From contig NZ_JADOTY010000001.1 in the NCBI RefSeq assembly GCF_015751785.1, forward strand, positions 620,001 to 684,000: DNA of 64,000 nt, in the 5' to 3' direction. The notes beneath the pieces are model-generated. The model was not told the origin of the DNA and searched no databases. It saw only the letters and a list, made by a program, of their open reading frames with translations. The DNA is from Micromonospora vinacea (GTDB lineage: Bacteria; Actinomycetota; Actinomycetes; Mycobacteriales; Micromonosporaceae). The translations under genes and the position numbers were made by a program. This document shows, in pieces, positions 43,346 through 51,871 of this stretch. Every line of letters begins with the position of its first letter. The first letter of the stretch is position 1.

Positions 43346-44314
43346 ATGACGACCGCAACGCCCACCGTCGCCGCCGGCACCCAGAAGACCGACGGCACCC
43401 CGACCACCACGGCCGGCCGGGTCCGCAAGCGGTTGAACAGCCGCACCGCGACGCTCGTCTCGATCGTCATCGCGGTGGTCTGGACCATCCCGACCTTCGG
43501 CCTGCTCGTCTCCTCCCTCCGCCCGGAGGACGAGATCAAGACCACCGGCTGGTGGACGGCCTTCACCAACCCCCAGTTCACGTTGGAGAACTACCAGCAG
43601 GTCCTGTTCGGGCGGTCGTCGTCCTCCGGGCAACTCGCCGGTTCCTTCATCAACTCGCTGGCGATCACCATCCCGTCGGTGCTCTTCCCGCTCGCCTTCG
43701 CGTGCCTCGCCGCGTACGCGCTCGCGTGGATCAACTTCCGCGGCCGGGACTGGGTCTACATCTCGATCTTCGCGTTGCAGATCGTGCCGTTGCAGATGGC
43801 CCTGGTGCCGCTGCTGAAGTTCTTCTCCACCGGCGTCACCCTCGGCGGCGTCACACTGATGCCGGCCTGGGACCTGGTCGACGAGCAGAAGTTCGCCCAG
43901 GTGTGGTTCGCCCACACCTGCTTCGCGCTTCCGTTCGCCGTCTTCCTGCTGCACAACTTCATCTCGCAACTGCCGGGGGACCTGATGGAGGCGGCCCGGG
44001 TCGACGGGGCCACCCACCCGAAGATCTTCCGTACCATCGTGCTGCCGCTGATCACCCCGGCGCTGGCGGCGTTCGGCATCTTCCAGTTCCTCTGGGTCTG
44101 GAACGACCTGCTGGTTGCGCTGATCTTCGCCGGTGGCGGTGATGAGACCGCCCCGCTCACCGTCCAGCTCGCCGAGATGGCCGGCACCCGGGGCAACGAG
44201 TGGCAGCGCCTGACCGCCGGTGCGTTCGTCAGCATCGTCGTACCGCTCATCGTGTTCCTGTCCCTGCAGCGCTTCTTCGTGCGAGGTCTGCTCGCCGGCA
44301 GCGTCAAGGGCTGA
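43346..44314 (+). CDS. Sugar ABC-transporter permease (AglG-like, 322 aa)
   Basis: MalG-type permease with six helices, first at about 38-58 (TLVSIVIAVVWTIPTFGLLVSS). The EAA loop reads MEAARVDGATHPKIFRTIVLPLITPAL, in the middle of the protein. The N-terminal 35 residues are a Thr/Ala/Gly-rich cytoplasmic extension. ATG 43346 follows the upstream gene's stop after one base. A strong terminator 6 bases beyond the stop closes the transporter unit. Confidence 0.9.
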   Translation: MTTATPTVAAGTQKTDGTPTTTAGRVRKRLNSRTATLVSIVIAVVWTIPTFGLLVSSLRPEDEIKTTGWWTAFTNPQFTLENYQQVLFGRSSSSGQLAGSFINSLAITIPSVLFPLAFACLAAYALAWINFRGRDWVYISIFALQIVPLQMALVPLLKFFSTGVTLGGVTLMPAWDLVDEQKFAQVWFAHTCFALPFAVFLLHNFISQLPGDLMEAARVDGATHPKIFRTIVLPLITPALAAFGIFQFLWVWNDLLVALIFAGGGDETAPLTVQLAEMAGTRGNEWQRLTAGAFVSIVVPLIVFLSLQRFFVRGLLAGSVKG

Positions 44315-44319
44315 CCCGC

Positions 44320-44359
44320 GCGTCCGCCGCCGCCCGGCCCCTCGGGCGGCGGCGGACGC
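44320..44359 (+). terminator. Terminator after the permease genes
   Basis: Perfect 17-bp arms (GCGTCCGCCGCCGCCCG at 44320-44336 and its complement at 44343-44359) with a 6-base loop. It lies between the second permease (ends 44314) and the LacI gene (starts 44384). Confidence 0.8.
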
Positions 44360-44383
44360 TCCGGGCACCGAGCGGGGGAAACC

Positions 44384-45430
44384 GTGACGAGGATCGATGA
44401 TGTGGCCCGGCTGGCCGGAGTGTCCACGGCCACCGTCTCGCGGGCGCTGCGCGGACTACCGACGGTCTCGGCCGCCACCCGCCGCCGGGTGATCGCCGCC
44501 GCCGAGCAACTCGACTACGAAGTCTCACCGAGCGCGTCCCGGCTCGCCGGCGGCCGGACCGGCACGGTAGCGGTGGTGGTCCCCCGGATCACCCGGTGGT
44601 TCTTCAGCACCGTCGTCGAGGCGGTCGAGGAGTACCTCCACCAGTCCGGCTACGACCTGCTGCTCTACAACCTGGGCGGCCGGGAGCAGGTCCGCCAGCG
44701 GGTCCTGCGTACGGCCAACCTGCACAAGCGGGTGGACGCCATGATGCTGGTCGCCACGCCCCTGCGCCCGGCCGACCTGACCGCGCTGGCCTCGCTGGAA
44801 CTGCCCGGCGTCACCATCAGCTCGGGCAGCAGGGTGCCGAACTGGCCGTGTGTACGGATCGACGACGTGGCGGCCGCGCGGGCCGCGACCAAGCATCTGA
44901 TCGACCTCGGCCATCACCGGATCGCCCACATCTCCGGCGACCCGGACGACGAGCTGGCCTTCACCACCCACCTCGACCGACGCCGGGGTTACCAGGCGGC
45001 GCTGCGCTCCGCCGGCCTGCGACCCGACCCCACACTGGACATCGAGTCCACCTTCACCATCGACGGCGGCAACCGGGCAACCGCTGAACTGCTGGCCCGC
45101 GGCGAGCCGCCGACCGCGATCGTCGCCGCCTGCGACGAGATGGCGATGGGCGCGATGACCGCCCTGCGCGACGTCGGACTGCGGGTGCCGCAGGACGTCA
45201 GCGTGGTCGGCATCGACGACCACGACCTGGCCGGCGTGCTCGGGCTGAGCACCGTCGCCCAGCCCGCCGCCGAGCAGGGCCGGCTGGCCGCCCAGATGCT
45301 GCTCGACCCGCTCGGGGCCCGACCCCCGGGCCCTATCGTCAGTCAACGGGGCGCCGGTTGCGACACTCCGGTGGTCCTGCCCACTCGGTTGGTGGTCCGG
45401 GATTCGACCGCGCCGCCCCGGGCACACTGA
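44384..45430 (+). CDS. LacI-family transcriptional repressor (348 aa)
   Basis: The LacI helix-turn-helix TRIDDVARLAGVSTATVSRALRG occupies the first 25 residues, followed by the hinge (EVSPSASRLAGGRTG) and a periplasmic-binding-fold effector domain (HISGDPDDELAFTTHLDRRRGYQAAL, and the final VPQDVSVVGIDDHDLAGVL). It is expected to bind the CAAGCGCTTAC site ahead of the operon and to release on the imported sugar. GTG 44384 follows GGGGGAAACC. It stands between transport and hydrolase genes. Confidence 0.93.
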   Translation: MTRIDDVARLAGVSTATVSRALRGLPTVSAATRRRVIAAAEQLDYEVSPSASRLAGGRTGTVAVVVPRITRWFFSTVVEAVEEYLHQSGYDLLLYNLGGREQVRQRVLRTANLHKRVDAMMLVATPLRPADLTALASLELPGVTISSGSRVPNWPCVRIDDVAAARAATKHLIDLGHHRIAHISGDPDDELAFTTHLDRRRGYQAALRSAGLRPDPTLDIESTFTIDGGNRATAELLARGEPPTAIVAACDEMAMGAMTALRDVGLRVPQDVSVVGIDDHDLAGVLGLSTVAQPAAEQGRLAAQMLLDPLGARPPGPIVSQRGAGCDTPVVLPTRLVVRDSTAPPRAH

Positions 45431-45461
45431 AATCCAAAACACCGCAACACGGGAGACGACC

Positions 45462-47135
45462 CTGAACACCGACCCGACGCAGCAGACCTCCTCCGGCAAC
45501 CCGGCCACCGGCTGGTGGACCGAGGCCGCCATCTACCAGATCTACCCCCGCTCGTTCGCCGACTCGGACGGGGACGGAGTCGGTGACCTTCCCGGCATCA
45601 CCGCCCGCCTCGACCACCTGGTCGAGCTGGGTGTGGACGCGGTGTGGCTCTCTCCCTTCTACCCCTCGCCGCAGGCCGACGCCGGCTACGACGTGGCCGA
45701 CTACCGCGACATCGACCCGTTGTTCGGCACCCTGGCCGACGCGGACAAGCTGATCGCCGAGGCCCGGTCCCGCAACCTGAGGGTGATCGTCGACCTGGTC
45801 CCGAACCACACCTCCTCGGCGCATCGCTGGTTCCAGGCCGCGCTGCCGGCCGCGCCCGGCAGCCCGGAACGGTCGCGCTACATCTTCCGGGACGGCCTCG
45901 GTCCGGCCGGCGACCAGCCGCCGAACGACTGGCAGAGCGTCTTCGGCGGTCCGGCCTGGACCCGGACGGTCGACGCCGACGGGCAGCCCGGCCAGTGGTA
46001 CCTGCACCTGTTCGACACCGGGCAGCCGGACCTCAACTGGGACAACCCGGAGGTGCACGCGGAGTTCCTGGACGTGCTGCGGTTCTGGCTGGACCGCGGG
46101 GTGGACGGCTTCCGGGTGGACGTGGCGCACGGCCTGATCAAGCAGGCCGACCTGGCGGACTGGCAGGAGCCGCAGGAGATCCTCTCCGGCAACGAGATCG
46201 ACAAGCCGCGCCCGCCGATGTGGGACCAGGACGGCGTGCACGAGATCTACCGGCAGTGGCGGCAGGTGCTGGACAGCTACCCCGGTGAGCGGGTGCTGGT
46301 CGCCGAGGCCTGGGTTGAGCCTGCCGAGCGGCTGGCCCGCTACGTCCGCCCGGACGAGATGCACCAGGCGTTCAACTTCGAGTACCTGCTCGCCGCGTGG
46401 AGCGCACCGGCCCAGTACGCGGTGATCACCCGCTCGTTGGAGGCGACCGACTCGGTCGGCGCGCCGACCACCTGGGTGCTGTCCAACCACGACGTGGTGC
46501 GGCACGCCTCCCGGCTCGGTCTGCCGGTGGGCACCGTCCGCCCCAACGGCATCGGCATCGGCGACCCGCAGCCGGACGCCGCACTTGGTCTGCGCCGGGC
46601 CCGGGCGGCCACCCTGCTGATGCTCGCGCTGCCCGGCTCGGCGTACCTCTACCAGGGTGAGGAGCTGGGGCTGCCCGAGCACACCACCCTGCCCGACGAG
46701 GCTCGTCAGGACCCGACCTGGGCGCGCAGCGGGCACACCCAGCGCGGCCGCGACGGCTGCCGGGTGCCGATCCCGTGGGAGGCCGACGCCCCGTCGTACG
46801 GCTTCGGGCCGACCGACGCGAGCTGGTTGCCGCAGCCCCCGCTCTGGGCGGAGTACGCGCTGGACCGCCAGCGCGACGTGCCCGGCTCGACGTACGAGCT
46901 GTACCGCACGGCGCTGCGGTTGCGCCGCGCCCACGGGCTGGGTCGCGGCACCCTGGAGTGGCTGTCCTCCGGCGACGAGGTGCTGAGCTTCCGCAACGGT
47001 GAGCTGACAGTGCTGACCAACTTCGGCGCCGCCCCGGTGCCGGTGCCGGCCGGTGCCGAGCTGCTCGCCGCCAGCGCACCCCTGGACGACGACGGCACGG
47101 TCCCGACCGACGTGACCGTCTGGCTGCGCGGCTGA
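45462..47135 (+). CDS. GH13 alpha-glucosidase with CTG start (557 aa)
   Basis: An alpha-glucosidase or oligo-1,6-glucosidase of GH13. Conserved regions are DLVPNHTS, the nucleophile Asp220 (GFRVDVAHG), the acid Glu282 (VLVAEAWVE) and Asp344 (LSNHDVVRH). The conserved N-terminus WWTEAAIYQIYPRSFADSDGDG needs a start at or before codon 1 given here: no ATG, GTG or TTG lies in frame ahead of it, but CTG 45462 has GGGAG seven bases upstream. The next usual start, GTG 45633, would cut 57 residues including strand 1. Likely hydrolyses sugars imported by the adjoining transporter. Confidence 0.85.
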   Translation: MNTDPTQQTSSGNPATGWWTEAAIYQIYPRSFADSDGDGVGDLPGITARLDHLVELGVDAVWLSPFYPSPQADAGYDVADYRDIDPLFGTLADADKLIAEARSRNLRVIVDLVPNHTSSAHRWFQAALPAAPGSPERSRYIFRDGLGPAGDQPPNDWQSVFGGPAWTRTVDADGQPGQWYLHLFDTGQPDLNWDNPEVHAEFLDVLRFWLDRGVDGFRVDVAHGLIKQADLADWQEPQEILSGNEIDKPRPPMWDQDGVHEIYRQWRQVLDSYPGERVLVAEAWVEPAERLARYVRPDEMHQAFNFEYLLAAWSAPAQYAVITRSLEATDSVGAPTTWVLSNHDVVRHASRLGLPVGTVRPNGIGIGDPQPDAALGLRRARAATLLMLALPGSAYLYQGEELGLPEHTTLPDEARQDPTWARSGHTQRGRDGCRVPIPWEADAPSYGFGPTDASWLPQPPLWAEYALDRQRDVPGSTYELYRTALRLRRAHGLGRGTLEWLSSGDEVLSFRNGELTVLTNFGAAPVPVPAGAELLAASAPLDDDGTVPTDVTVWLRG

Positions 47136-47143
47136 CCCAGCGC

Positions 47144-47184
47144 CGACCGGCCCGTTCGGCGGTACTCGCGGGCGGGCCGGTCGG
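47144..47184 (+). terminator. Terminator after the glucosidase
   Basis: CCGACCGGCCCG at 47144-47155 and CGGGCCGGTCGG at 47173-47184 form a 12-bp stem with a 17-base loop, 9 bases after the stop. Confidence 0.75.
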
Positions 47185-47281
47185 TGTGGACCGGCTCGCT
47201 ATGGAGCTGATGCCGTAGACGATTCACGCCCGCCCGCCGCGCGCCCGCCCGCCGCGCCCCCGCCCGCCCGCGCCCCGCACC
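47185..47281. repeat. Low-complexity C/G tract
   Basis: Within the gap between the glucosidase and MFS genes, 47226-47276 is a tract of overlapping GCCCGCCCGCC-like units. It shows no coding resemblance and looks like replication-slippage sequence. The rest of the roughly 500-base gap is taken by two palindromes (P3 and P4) and a stretch of unremarkable DNA at 47364-47523. Confidence 0.55.
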
Positions 47282-47363
47282 CTCAAGATCGCGCTACTTC
47301 CAGGATGCAGTGGCCTCGGCCCGCCGGAAGGCAACTAGAACCAGGAAGTAGCGCGATCTTGAG
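47282..47363. repeat. Intergenic palindromic element P3
   Basis: CTCAAGATCGCGCTACTTCC at 47282-47301 pairs perfectly with its complement at 47344-47363 (20 bp), with a 42-base loop. It lies between convergent genes. The GATC core near the outer end resembles the other three palindromes, but the inside sequence differs. Confidence 0.65.
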
Positions 47364-47523
47364 TGGCGCAGGACGTGCGGGGACGCCTAGGTCCTCGGAA
47401 CCGCACACCGAACGTGTCCCCGACGCCGCCGTCGCGCCGATCTTGCAGCTTCGGTCGTCGATATGGGTTCAATGCCCGCCTTTGTCGGGACGGTAAGCGC
47501 AAGATCGCGGGCCGGGGGGCGAT

Positions 47524-47613
47524 CCGGCCCGTCGATCATGGAGTTATGGTGCCTGGCTTGGTGCCTTACGGGCCAATTGTCACCCACCACAACTCCATGA
47601 TCGACAGGGCCGG
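47524..47613. repeat. Intergenic palindromic element P4
   Basis: GTCGATCATGGAGTT at 47531-47545 pairs with AACTCCATGATCGAC at 47591-47605, and the arms continue to 21 bp with one mismatch. Outside them CCGGCCC (47524-47530) pairs with GGGCCGG (47607-47613) across a single unpaired A. The inner loop is about 33 bases. The end sequence is nearly identical to P2 (GATCATGAAGTT). Lies close to the 3' end of the MFS gene. Confidence 0.7.
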
Positions 47614-47641
47614 GGTGGGGCGGGGGTGGGGTGGGGTGGGG

Positions 47642-49075
47642 TCAGAGGCGGTCGGCTCGGGTGTGCAGCAGGTCGTGCACGTTGTCGATGTCCGCCGGTG
47701 AGGTCCGCGAGGCGAGCCAGTACATGACGCCGGTGGGGATGAAGAAGAGCTGGAACGCGGCCAGCCCGACGGCGAAGTTCAGCGGTGGCGGGAACGCCCC
47801 TCGCAGCGCCTGGAAGGCCACCCCCACCAGCCCGTTGCCGGCCGCGCGACCGACCCCGTTGACCAGGTTGCCCAGGCTGTAGACAGTGCCCCGGTGCTCC
47901 GGCGGGTTGACGTCGGCGATCAACGCGAACCAGTTCGGCGAGTTGGCCGAGGTCAACGCGAGCGCCACGATCGCGGTGAGCAGGCTCAGCCCAACCGACG
48001 GCTCGGTGAACACACTGGCCAGCACCGCACCGACCACCGCCCCACCGCTGGCGCCGTCCGGCACGTCGATGGTCACCGGAACGAAGAACAACACCAGGTA
48101 GAACGGCAGCGCGGCGAGGATGCCGATCGAGGCGACGAGTGCCCGCCCGCGCGGGGTACGCCGTTGCACAGCGTCGCCGATCAACCCACCCACGATGGAC
48201 AGCACCCCACCGAGCTGGAACAGGGTGGCGAAGACACTGCCCACCACCACCGCCGTCGACGTGGAGTAACCCTGGGCCTCGGCGCGTTCGGCGAAGAGCA
48301 CCGGCAACCAGACCAGGGAGCCGAACGCGGCCTGCGCGGTCAGCCCCTGCAGGATCAGCCACCGGTTGGTCCGCCGGCCCAGGATGCGCGGCAGGTCGGC
48401 GCGGCTGATCCGGTAGTCGTACTCGGCGCCGGCGTCGATCCGGCCGGCCAGTTCCGGCTCGCTCTGGCCTCGCCGGATGTCGTACGTGAACAGGTAGGCC
48501 AGTGTGGCAGCCAGGCCGACGCCGGTCAGCAGCAGGAACGGTCGGCGCCAGTCGGCCGCCCCGAGCAGCCCGCCGACGAGAGTGCCCGCCAGGGTGCCGA
48601 CCCCCTGGGAGAGCCCCCAGAAGCTCATCACCAGCCCTCGTCGGGTCGGTGAGATCAGGTCGGTGACCACGGAGAAGCCCACCGAGCCGACCGCGCCGAG
48701 GCCGACCGCCGCGACCAACTGCGCGGCCAGGAACGTCAGGTAGCCGCCGGCAAGCGCGCTACCGCCCGTGCCCGCCGCCCACAGCAGCGTGCCCACCATG
48801 AGCAGCGGCTTGCGGTTGGTCCGGTCCCCGACGTACGCCCAGCCGACCGCCGCGACCGCGCTGACCAGGAAGCTGACCGCGGTGACCACGCCGAGCAGCC
48901 GCCCGGACACGTCGAACGCGTCGGAGATCGGGCCGTACAGCGGGGGGACCAGCCCGATCGCCACGTTGTCCAGCGAGGCGAGCAGCACGAACACCACGAC
49001 GCTGTACGCCCGGTGCGTCCGCCCACCGCCCCGACCGTGCGGGCGCAGGCCGGGCCCGCCAGTGGTCACCGTCAT
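47642..49075 (-). CDS. Major facilitator superfamily transporter (477 aa)
   Basis: Twelve hydrophobic helices are arranged in two halves with the loop motif GDRTNRKPLLMVG between helices 2 and 3 (the MFS motif A, D/R-containing). SPTRRGLVMSFWGLSQGVGTL is typical of the fourth helix region. The last half includes SANSPNWFALIADVNPPEHRGTVYSL, resembling sugar or multidrug exporters. ATG 49075 begins MTVTTGG; an in-frame GTG at 49114 would add 13 residues. Neither has a strong ribosome site. The gene follows xylB on the same strand by 93 bases, so co-expression is possible; the substrate is not certain. Confidence 0.85.
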   Translation of the reverse strand: MTVTTGGPGLRPHGRGGGRTHRAYSVVVFVLLASLDNVAIGLVPPLYGPISDAFDVSGRLLGVVTAVSFLVSAVAAVGWAYVGDRTNRKPLLMVGTLLWAAGTGGSALAGGYLTFLAAQLVAAVGLGAVGSVGFSVVTDLISPTRRGLVMSFWGLSQGVGTLAGTLVGGLLGAADWRRPFLLLTGVGLAATLAYLFTYDIRRGQSEPELAGRIDAGAEYDYRISRADLPRILGRRTNRWLILQGLTAQAAFGSLVWLPVLFAERAEAQGYSTSTAVVVGSVFATLFQLGGVLSIVGGLIGDAVQRRTPRGRALVASIGILAALPFYLVLFFVPVTIDVPDGASGGAVVGAVLASVFTEPSVGLSLLTAIVALALTSANSPNWFALIADVNPPEHRGTVYSLGNLVNGVGRAAGNGLVGVAFQALRGAFPPPLNFAVGLAAFQLFFIPTGVMYWLASRTSPADIDNVHDLLHTRADRL

Positions 49076-49168
49076 GACCGGCAGCCAACCAGACTCCGTG
49101 CAGGAGGTCGTCACGCGGGTGGGTGCCGGTCACCGTGGGCCGGCAACCACCCGCGTCGATCCCGACGC

Positions 49169-50596
49169 TCAGCGCCGGTCGAGCACCAGCCCGCGGGCTG
49201 CGGCGTACTGCTCGCGGACGGCGGGGACGGGCTCTGCCGCGTACTCCTCGGTGCCCTCGACCGCCCAGACCGGCGGCGCGGCACCACCCAGGGCGACCCA
49301 GGCGGCCTGGCGGGCCGCCCCGTCGGCGACGTACTCGCCGGGCGGCGGTACCACCACCGGGCAGCCGAAGACCTGCGGGGCGATCTGACGCACCGCTGCC
49401 GACCGGGCCCCGCCGCCGATCAGGATGACCCGGCGGGCGACGGCGCCCTGCGCGGTCAACGCGTCCAGGCCGTCGGCGAGCGCGCAGAGCATGCCCTCCA
49501 CGGCGGCCCGCGCCAGGTGCGCGGGGGTCGACGTGCGCAGGGTCAGGCCGTGCACCGCGCCGGTGGCGAGCGGCCGGTTCGGCGTCCGCTCACCCTCCAG
49601 GTAGGGCACCATGACCAGCCCGTCCGCCCCGGCCGGCGCGGAGAGCGCCAGCTCGGCCAGCTGGTCCAGGTCGACGCCGAGCATCGCGGCGGCGGCGTCC
49701 AGCACCCGCGCGGCGTTGAGCGTGGCAACCAGCGGCAGGAAACGACCGGACGCGTCGGCGAAGCCCGCGACGGTGCCGCTCTCGTCGGCGGCCGGCACGT
49801 CGGCCACGCTGAACACGGTGCCGGAGGTGCCGATCGAGACGATCACGTCACCCGGCCCGGCGCCGACACCCAGCGCGGCGGCGGCGTTGTCTCCGGTGCC
49901 CGCGCCGAGCAGCGCGCCACCCGACCCACCCAGGTCGTCGGCCAGCTTTCCCGCCGACTCCGCCGGACCGAGCACCTCGGGCACCACCAGCCGCCGACCG
50001 AAGCCCCGCTCCAACAGGTCCAGTCGGTACTCACCGGTGGCCGGCGACCAGTAGCTGGTGCCGCTGGCGTCGCCCCGGTCGGTACGCAGCGCGCCCAACC
50101 CGGGCGCACCGGCCAGCCGCCAGGTCAGCCAGTCGTGTGGCAGGCAGACGGCGGCCACCCGGGCGGCCAGCTCCGGTTCGTGCCGGGCCAGCCACCGCAG
50201 CTTGGTGAGGGTGAAGCTGGCCACCGGAACGCTGCCGGTGGCCTCGGCCCAGAACCGGCTCCCCGCCGAGCCGCCGCCGGCCTCCTCGATCAGGTCGGCG
50301 GCGGCGTCGGCGGACCGGGTGTCGTTCCACAGCAGGGCCGGGCGGACCACCCGGCCGTCCTCGTCGAGGCACACCATGCCGTGCTGCTGGCCGGCGACGG
50401 AGATCGCCGCCACGTCGGCCAACCCGCCGGCCTGGTCGGCGGCGCTGCGCAGCGCCTGCCACCAGGCTTCCGGGTCGACCTCCGTGCCGTCCGGGTGCGG
50501 TGCCCGGCCCTGCCGGAGCAGGGCGCCGGTCTCCGCGTCCCGGATCACCACCTTGCAGGACTGGGTGGACGAGTCAACGCCTGCGACCAACGGCAT
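49169..50596 (-). CDS. xylB: Xylulokinase (475 aa)
   Basis: FGGY-family kinase phosphorylating D-xylulose. ATP-binding [13 protein letters not shown] (residues 6-18), [13 protein letters not shown] (substrate region), [12 protein letters not shown] and the C-terminal [22 protein letters not shown] are all present. It directly follows xylose isomerase (9 bases), confirming the pathway: xylose to xylulose to xylulose-5-phosphate. ATG 50596 starts at the first strand; the upstream GGGCC is weak, so coupling from xylA is likely. Confidence 0.95.
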   Translation of the reverse strand: MPLVAGVDSSTQSCKVVIRDAETGALLRQGRAPHPDGTEVDPEAWWQALRSAADQAGGLADVAAISVAGQQHGMVCLDEDGRVVRPALLWNDTRSADAAADLIEEAGGGSAGSRFWAEATGSVPVASFTLTKLRWLARHEPELAARVAAVCLPHDWLTWRLAGAPGLGALRTDRGDASGTSYWSPATGEYRLDLLERGFGRRLVVPEVLGPAESAGKLADDLGGSGGALLGAGTGDNAAAALGVGAGPGDVIVSIGTSGTVFSVADVPAADESGTVAGFADASGRFLPLVATLNAARVLDAAAAMLGVDLDQLAELALSAPAGADGLVMVPYLEGERTPNRPLATGAVHGLTLRTSTPAHLARAAVEGMLCALADGLDALTAQGAVARRVILIGGGARSAAVRQIAPQVFGCPVVVPPPGEYVADGAARQAAWVALGGAAPPVWAVEGTEEYAAEPVPAVREQYAAARGLVLDRR

Positions 50597-50605
50597 GGCG
50601 GGGCC

Positions 50606-51793
50606 TCAGCGGGCGCCGAGCAGGTGCTCGACGGCGAGCTGGTTGAGCCGGACGAAGGCGAAGCCCCGGGCGGCCACCGCGTCCACGTCGACGTCCTCGA
50701 ACGCGGACCGGTCGGCCAGGAGCTCGTCATAGCTCTCGCCGTCGCCGAGCGTCGGCGTGCTCAGCTCGCCGACCTTGCTGGCGGCGAGCGCCTCGATCAC
50801 CTCGGGGTCGGCGCGGAACGCCGCCGCCCGCTCCTTGAGCAGCAGGTAGGTGCTCATGTTGGCCGCTGCGGAGGCCCAGACACCGTCCATGTCCTCGGTG
50901 CGGGAGGGCTTGTAGTCGAAGTGCCGGGGGCCGTCGTAGGCCGGGCCGCCGTTGGGGCCGCCGTTCTCCAGGAGGTCCACCAGGGCGAACGCGTTCATCA
51001 GGTCACCGTGGCCGAAGACCAGGTCCTGGTCGTACTTGATGCCGCGCTGGCCGTTGAGGTCCAGGTGGAACAGCTTGCCCTGCCAGAGCGCCTGGGCGAT
51101 GCCGTGGGCGTAGTTGAGCCCGGCCATCTGCTCGTGGCCGACCTCCGGGTTGAGGCCGACCAGCTCCGGGTGGGCCAGCTGGGAGATGAAGCCGAGCGCG
51201 TGCCCGATGGTCGGCAGCAGGATGTCGCCGCGCGGCTCGTTGGGCTTGGGCTCCAGGGCGAACCGCAGGTTGTAGCCCTTGTCGATGGAGTACTGGGTGA
51301 GCAGGTTCACTGCCTCGCGGTAGCGGTCCAGGGCGGCGCGGACGTCCTTGGCGAGGTCGTACTCGGAGCCCTCGCGGCCACCCCACATGACGAAGGTGCT
51401 GGCACCCAGCTCGGCGGCCAGGTCGACCTGACGCAGCACCTTGCGCAGCGCGTACCGGCGGACGTCGCGGTCGTTGCTGGTGAAGCCGCCGTCCTTGAAG
51501 ATCGGGTGGGTGAAGAGGTTGGTGGTGACCATGGGCACCACGAGGCCGGTCTCGTCGAGGGCCTTGCGGAACCGGGCGATGTGCTGGTCACGGGTGGCCG
51601 CGTCGACGCCGAACGGGATCAGGTCGTCGTCGTGGAAGGTGATGCCGTACGCGCCCAGTTCGGCGAGCCGGTGCACCGCCTCGACCGCGTCGAGCTCGGG
51701 ACGGGTGGCGTCACCGAACGGGTCGCGGGCCTGCCAGCCCACGGTCCAGAGCCCGAAGGAGAACTTGTCGGCGGGGGTGGGACGGGGTGCCAT
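50606..51793 (-). CDS. xylA: Xylose isomerase (395 aa)
   Basis: TIM-barrel isomerase of the actinobacterial class I size (about 390). [21 protein letters not shown] opens the protein, [11 protein letters not shown] includes the catalytic His, [13 protein letters not shown] provides the metal-binding Glu and Lys and [10 protein letters not shown] the second Glu/His set. ATG 51793 follows CCGGAGGTCGCTC, an ideal site. It heads the xylAB operon, divergent from a ROK repressor. Confidence 0.97.
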   Translation of the reverse strand: MAPRPTPADKFSFGLWTVGWQARDPFGDATRPELDAVEAVHRLAELGAYGITFHDDDLIPFGVDAATRDQHIARFRKALDETGLVVPMVTTNLFTHPIFKDGGFTSNDRDVRRYALRKVLRQVDLAAELGASTFVMWGGREGSEYDLAKDVRAALDRYREAVNLLTQYSIDKGYNLRFALEPKPNEPRGDILLPTIGHALGFISQLAHPELVGLNPEVGHEQMAGLNYAHGIAQALWQGKLFHLDLNGQRGIKYDQDLVFGHGDLMNAFALVDLLENGGPNGGPAYDGPRHFDYKPSRTEDMDGVWASAAANMSTYLLLKERAAAFRADPEVIEALAASKVGELSTPTLGDGESYDELLADRSAFEDVDVDAVAARGFAFVRLNQLAVEHLLGAR

Positions 51794-51871
51794 GAGCGAC
51801 CTCCGGGGTGGTGTTGTCCGCTATTTGTTCAGCGATTGAATTATTTGCCCACCCTATGGCACTGTCAAGGG
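51794..51871. promoter_or_regulatory. Divergent promoter region between xylA and the ROK repressor
   Basis: The short gap is clearly AT-rich for this window (about 51818-51858). The hexamer TATTTG appears as a direct repeat at 51822-51827 and 51842-51847, two helical turns apart. This is where a ROK xylose repressor would act. No single clear -35/-10 set stands out. Confidence 0.5.

Noticed and set aside
47226..47276. C/G-rich tandem units as a possible CRISPR or VNTR locus
   Set aside because: Units are short, overlapping and without spacers; no cas genes are present. Treated as low-complexity sequence.
49013..51871. Long upstream extension of the ROK repressor frame across xylA and xylB
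   Set aside because: The extension is antisense to two certain genes and has low-complexity composition. The repressor domain begins at GTG 51872.
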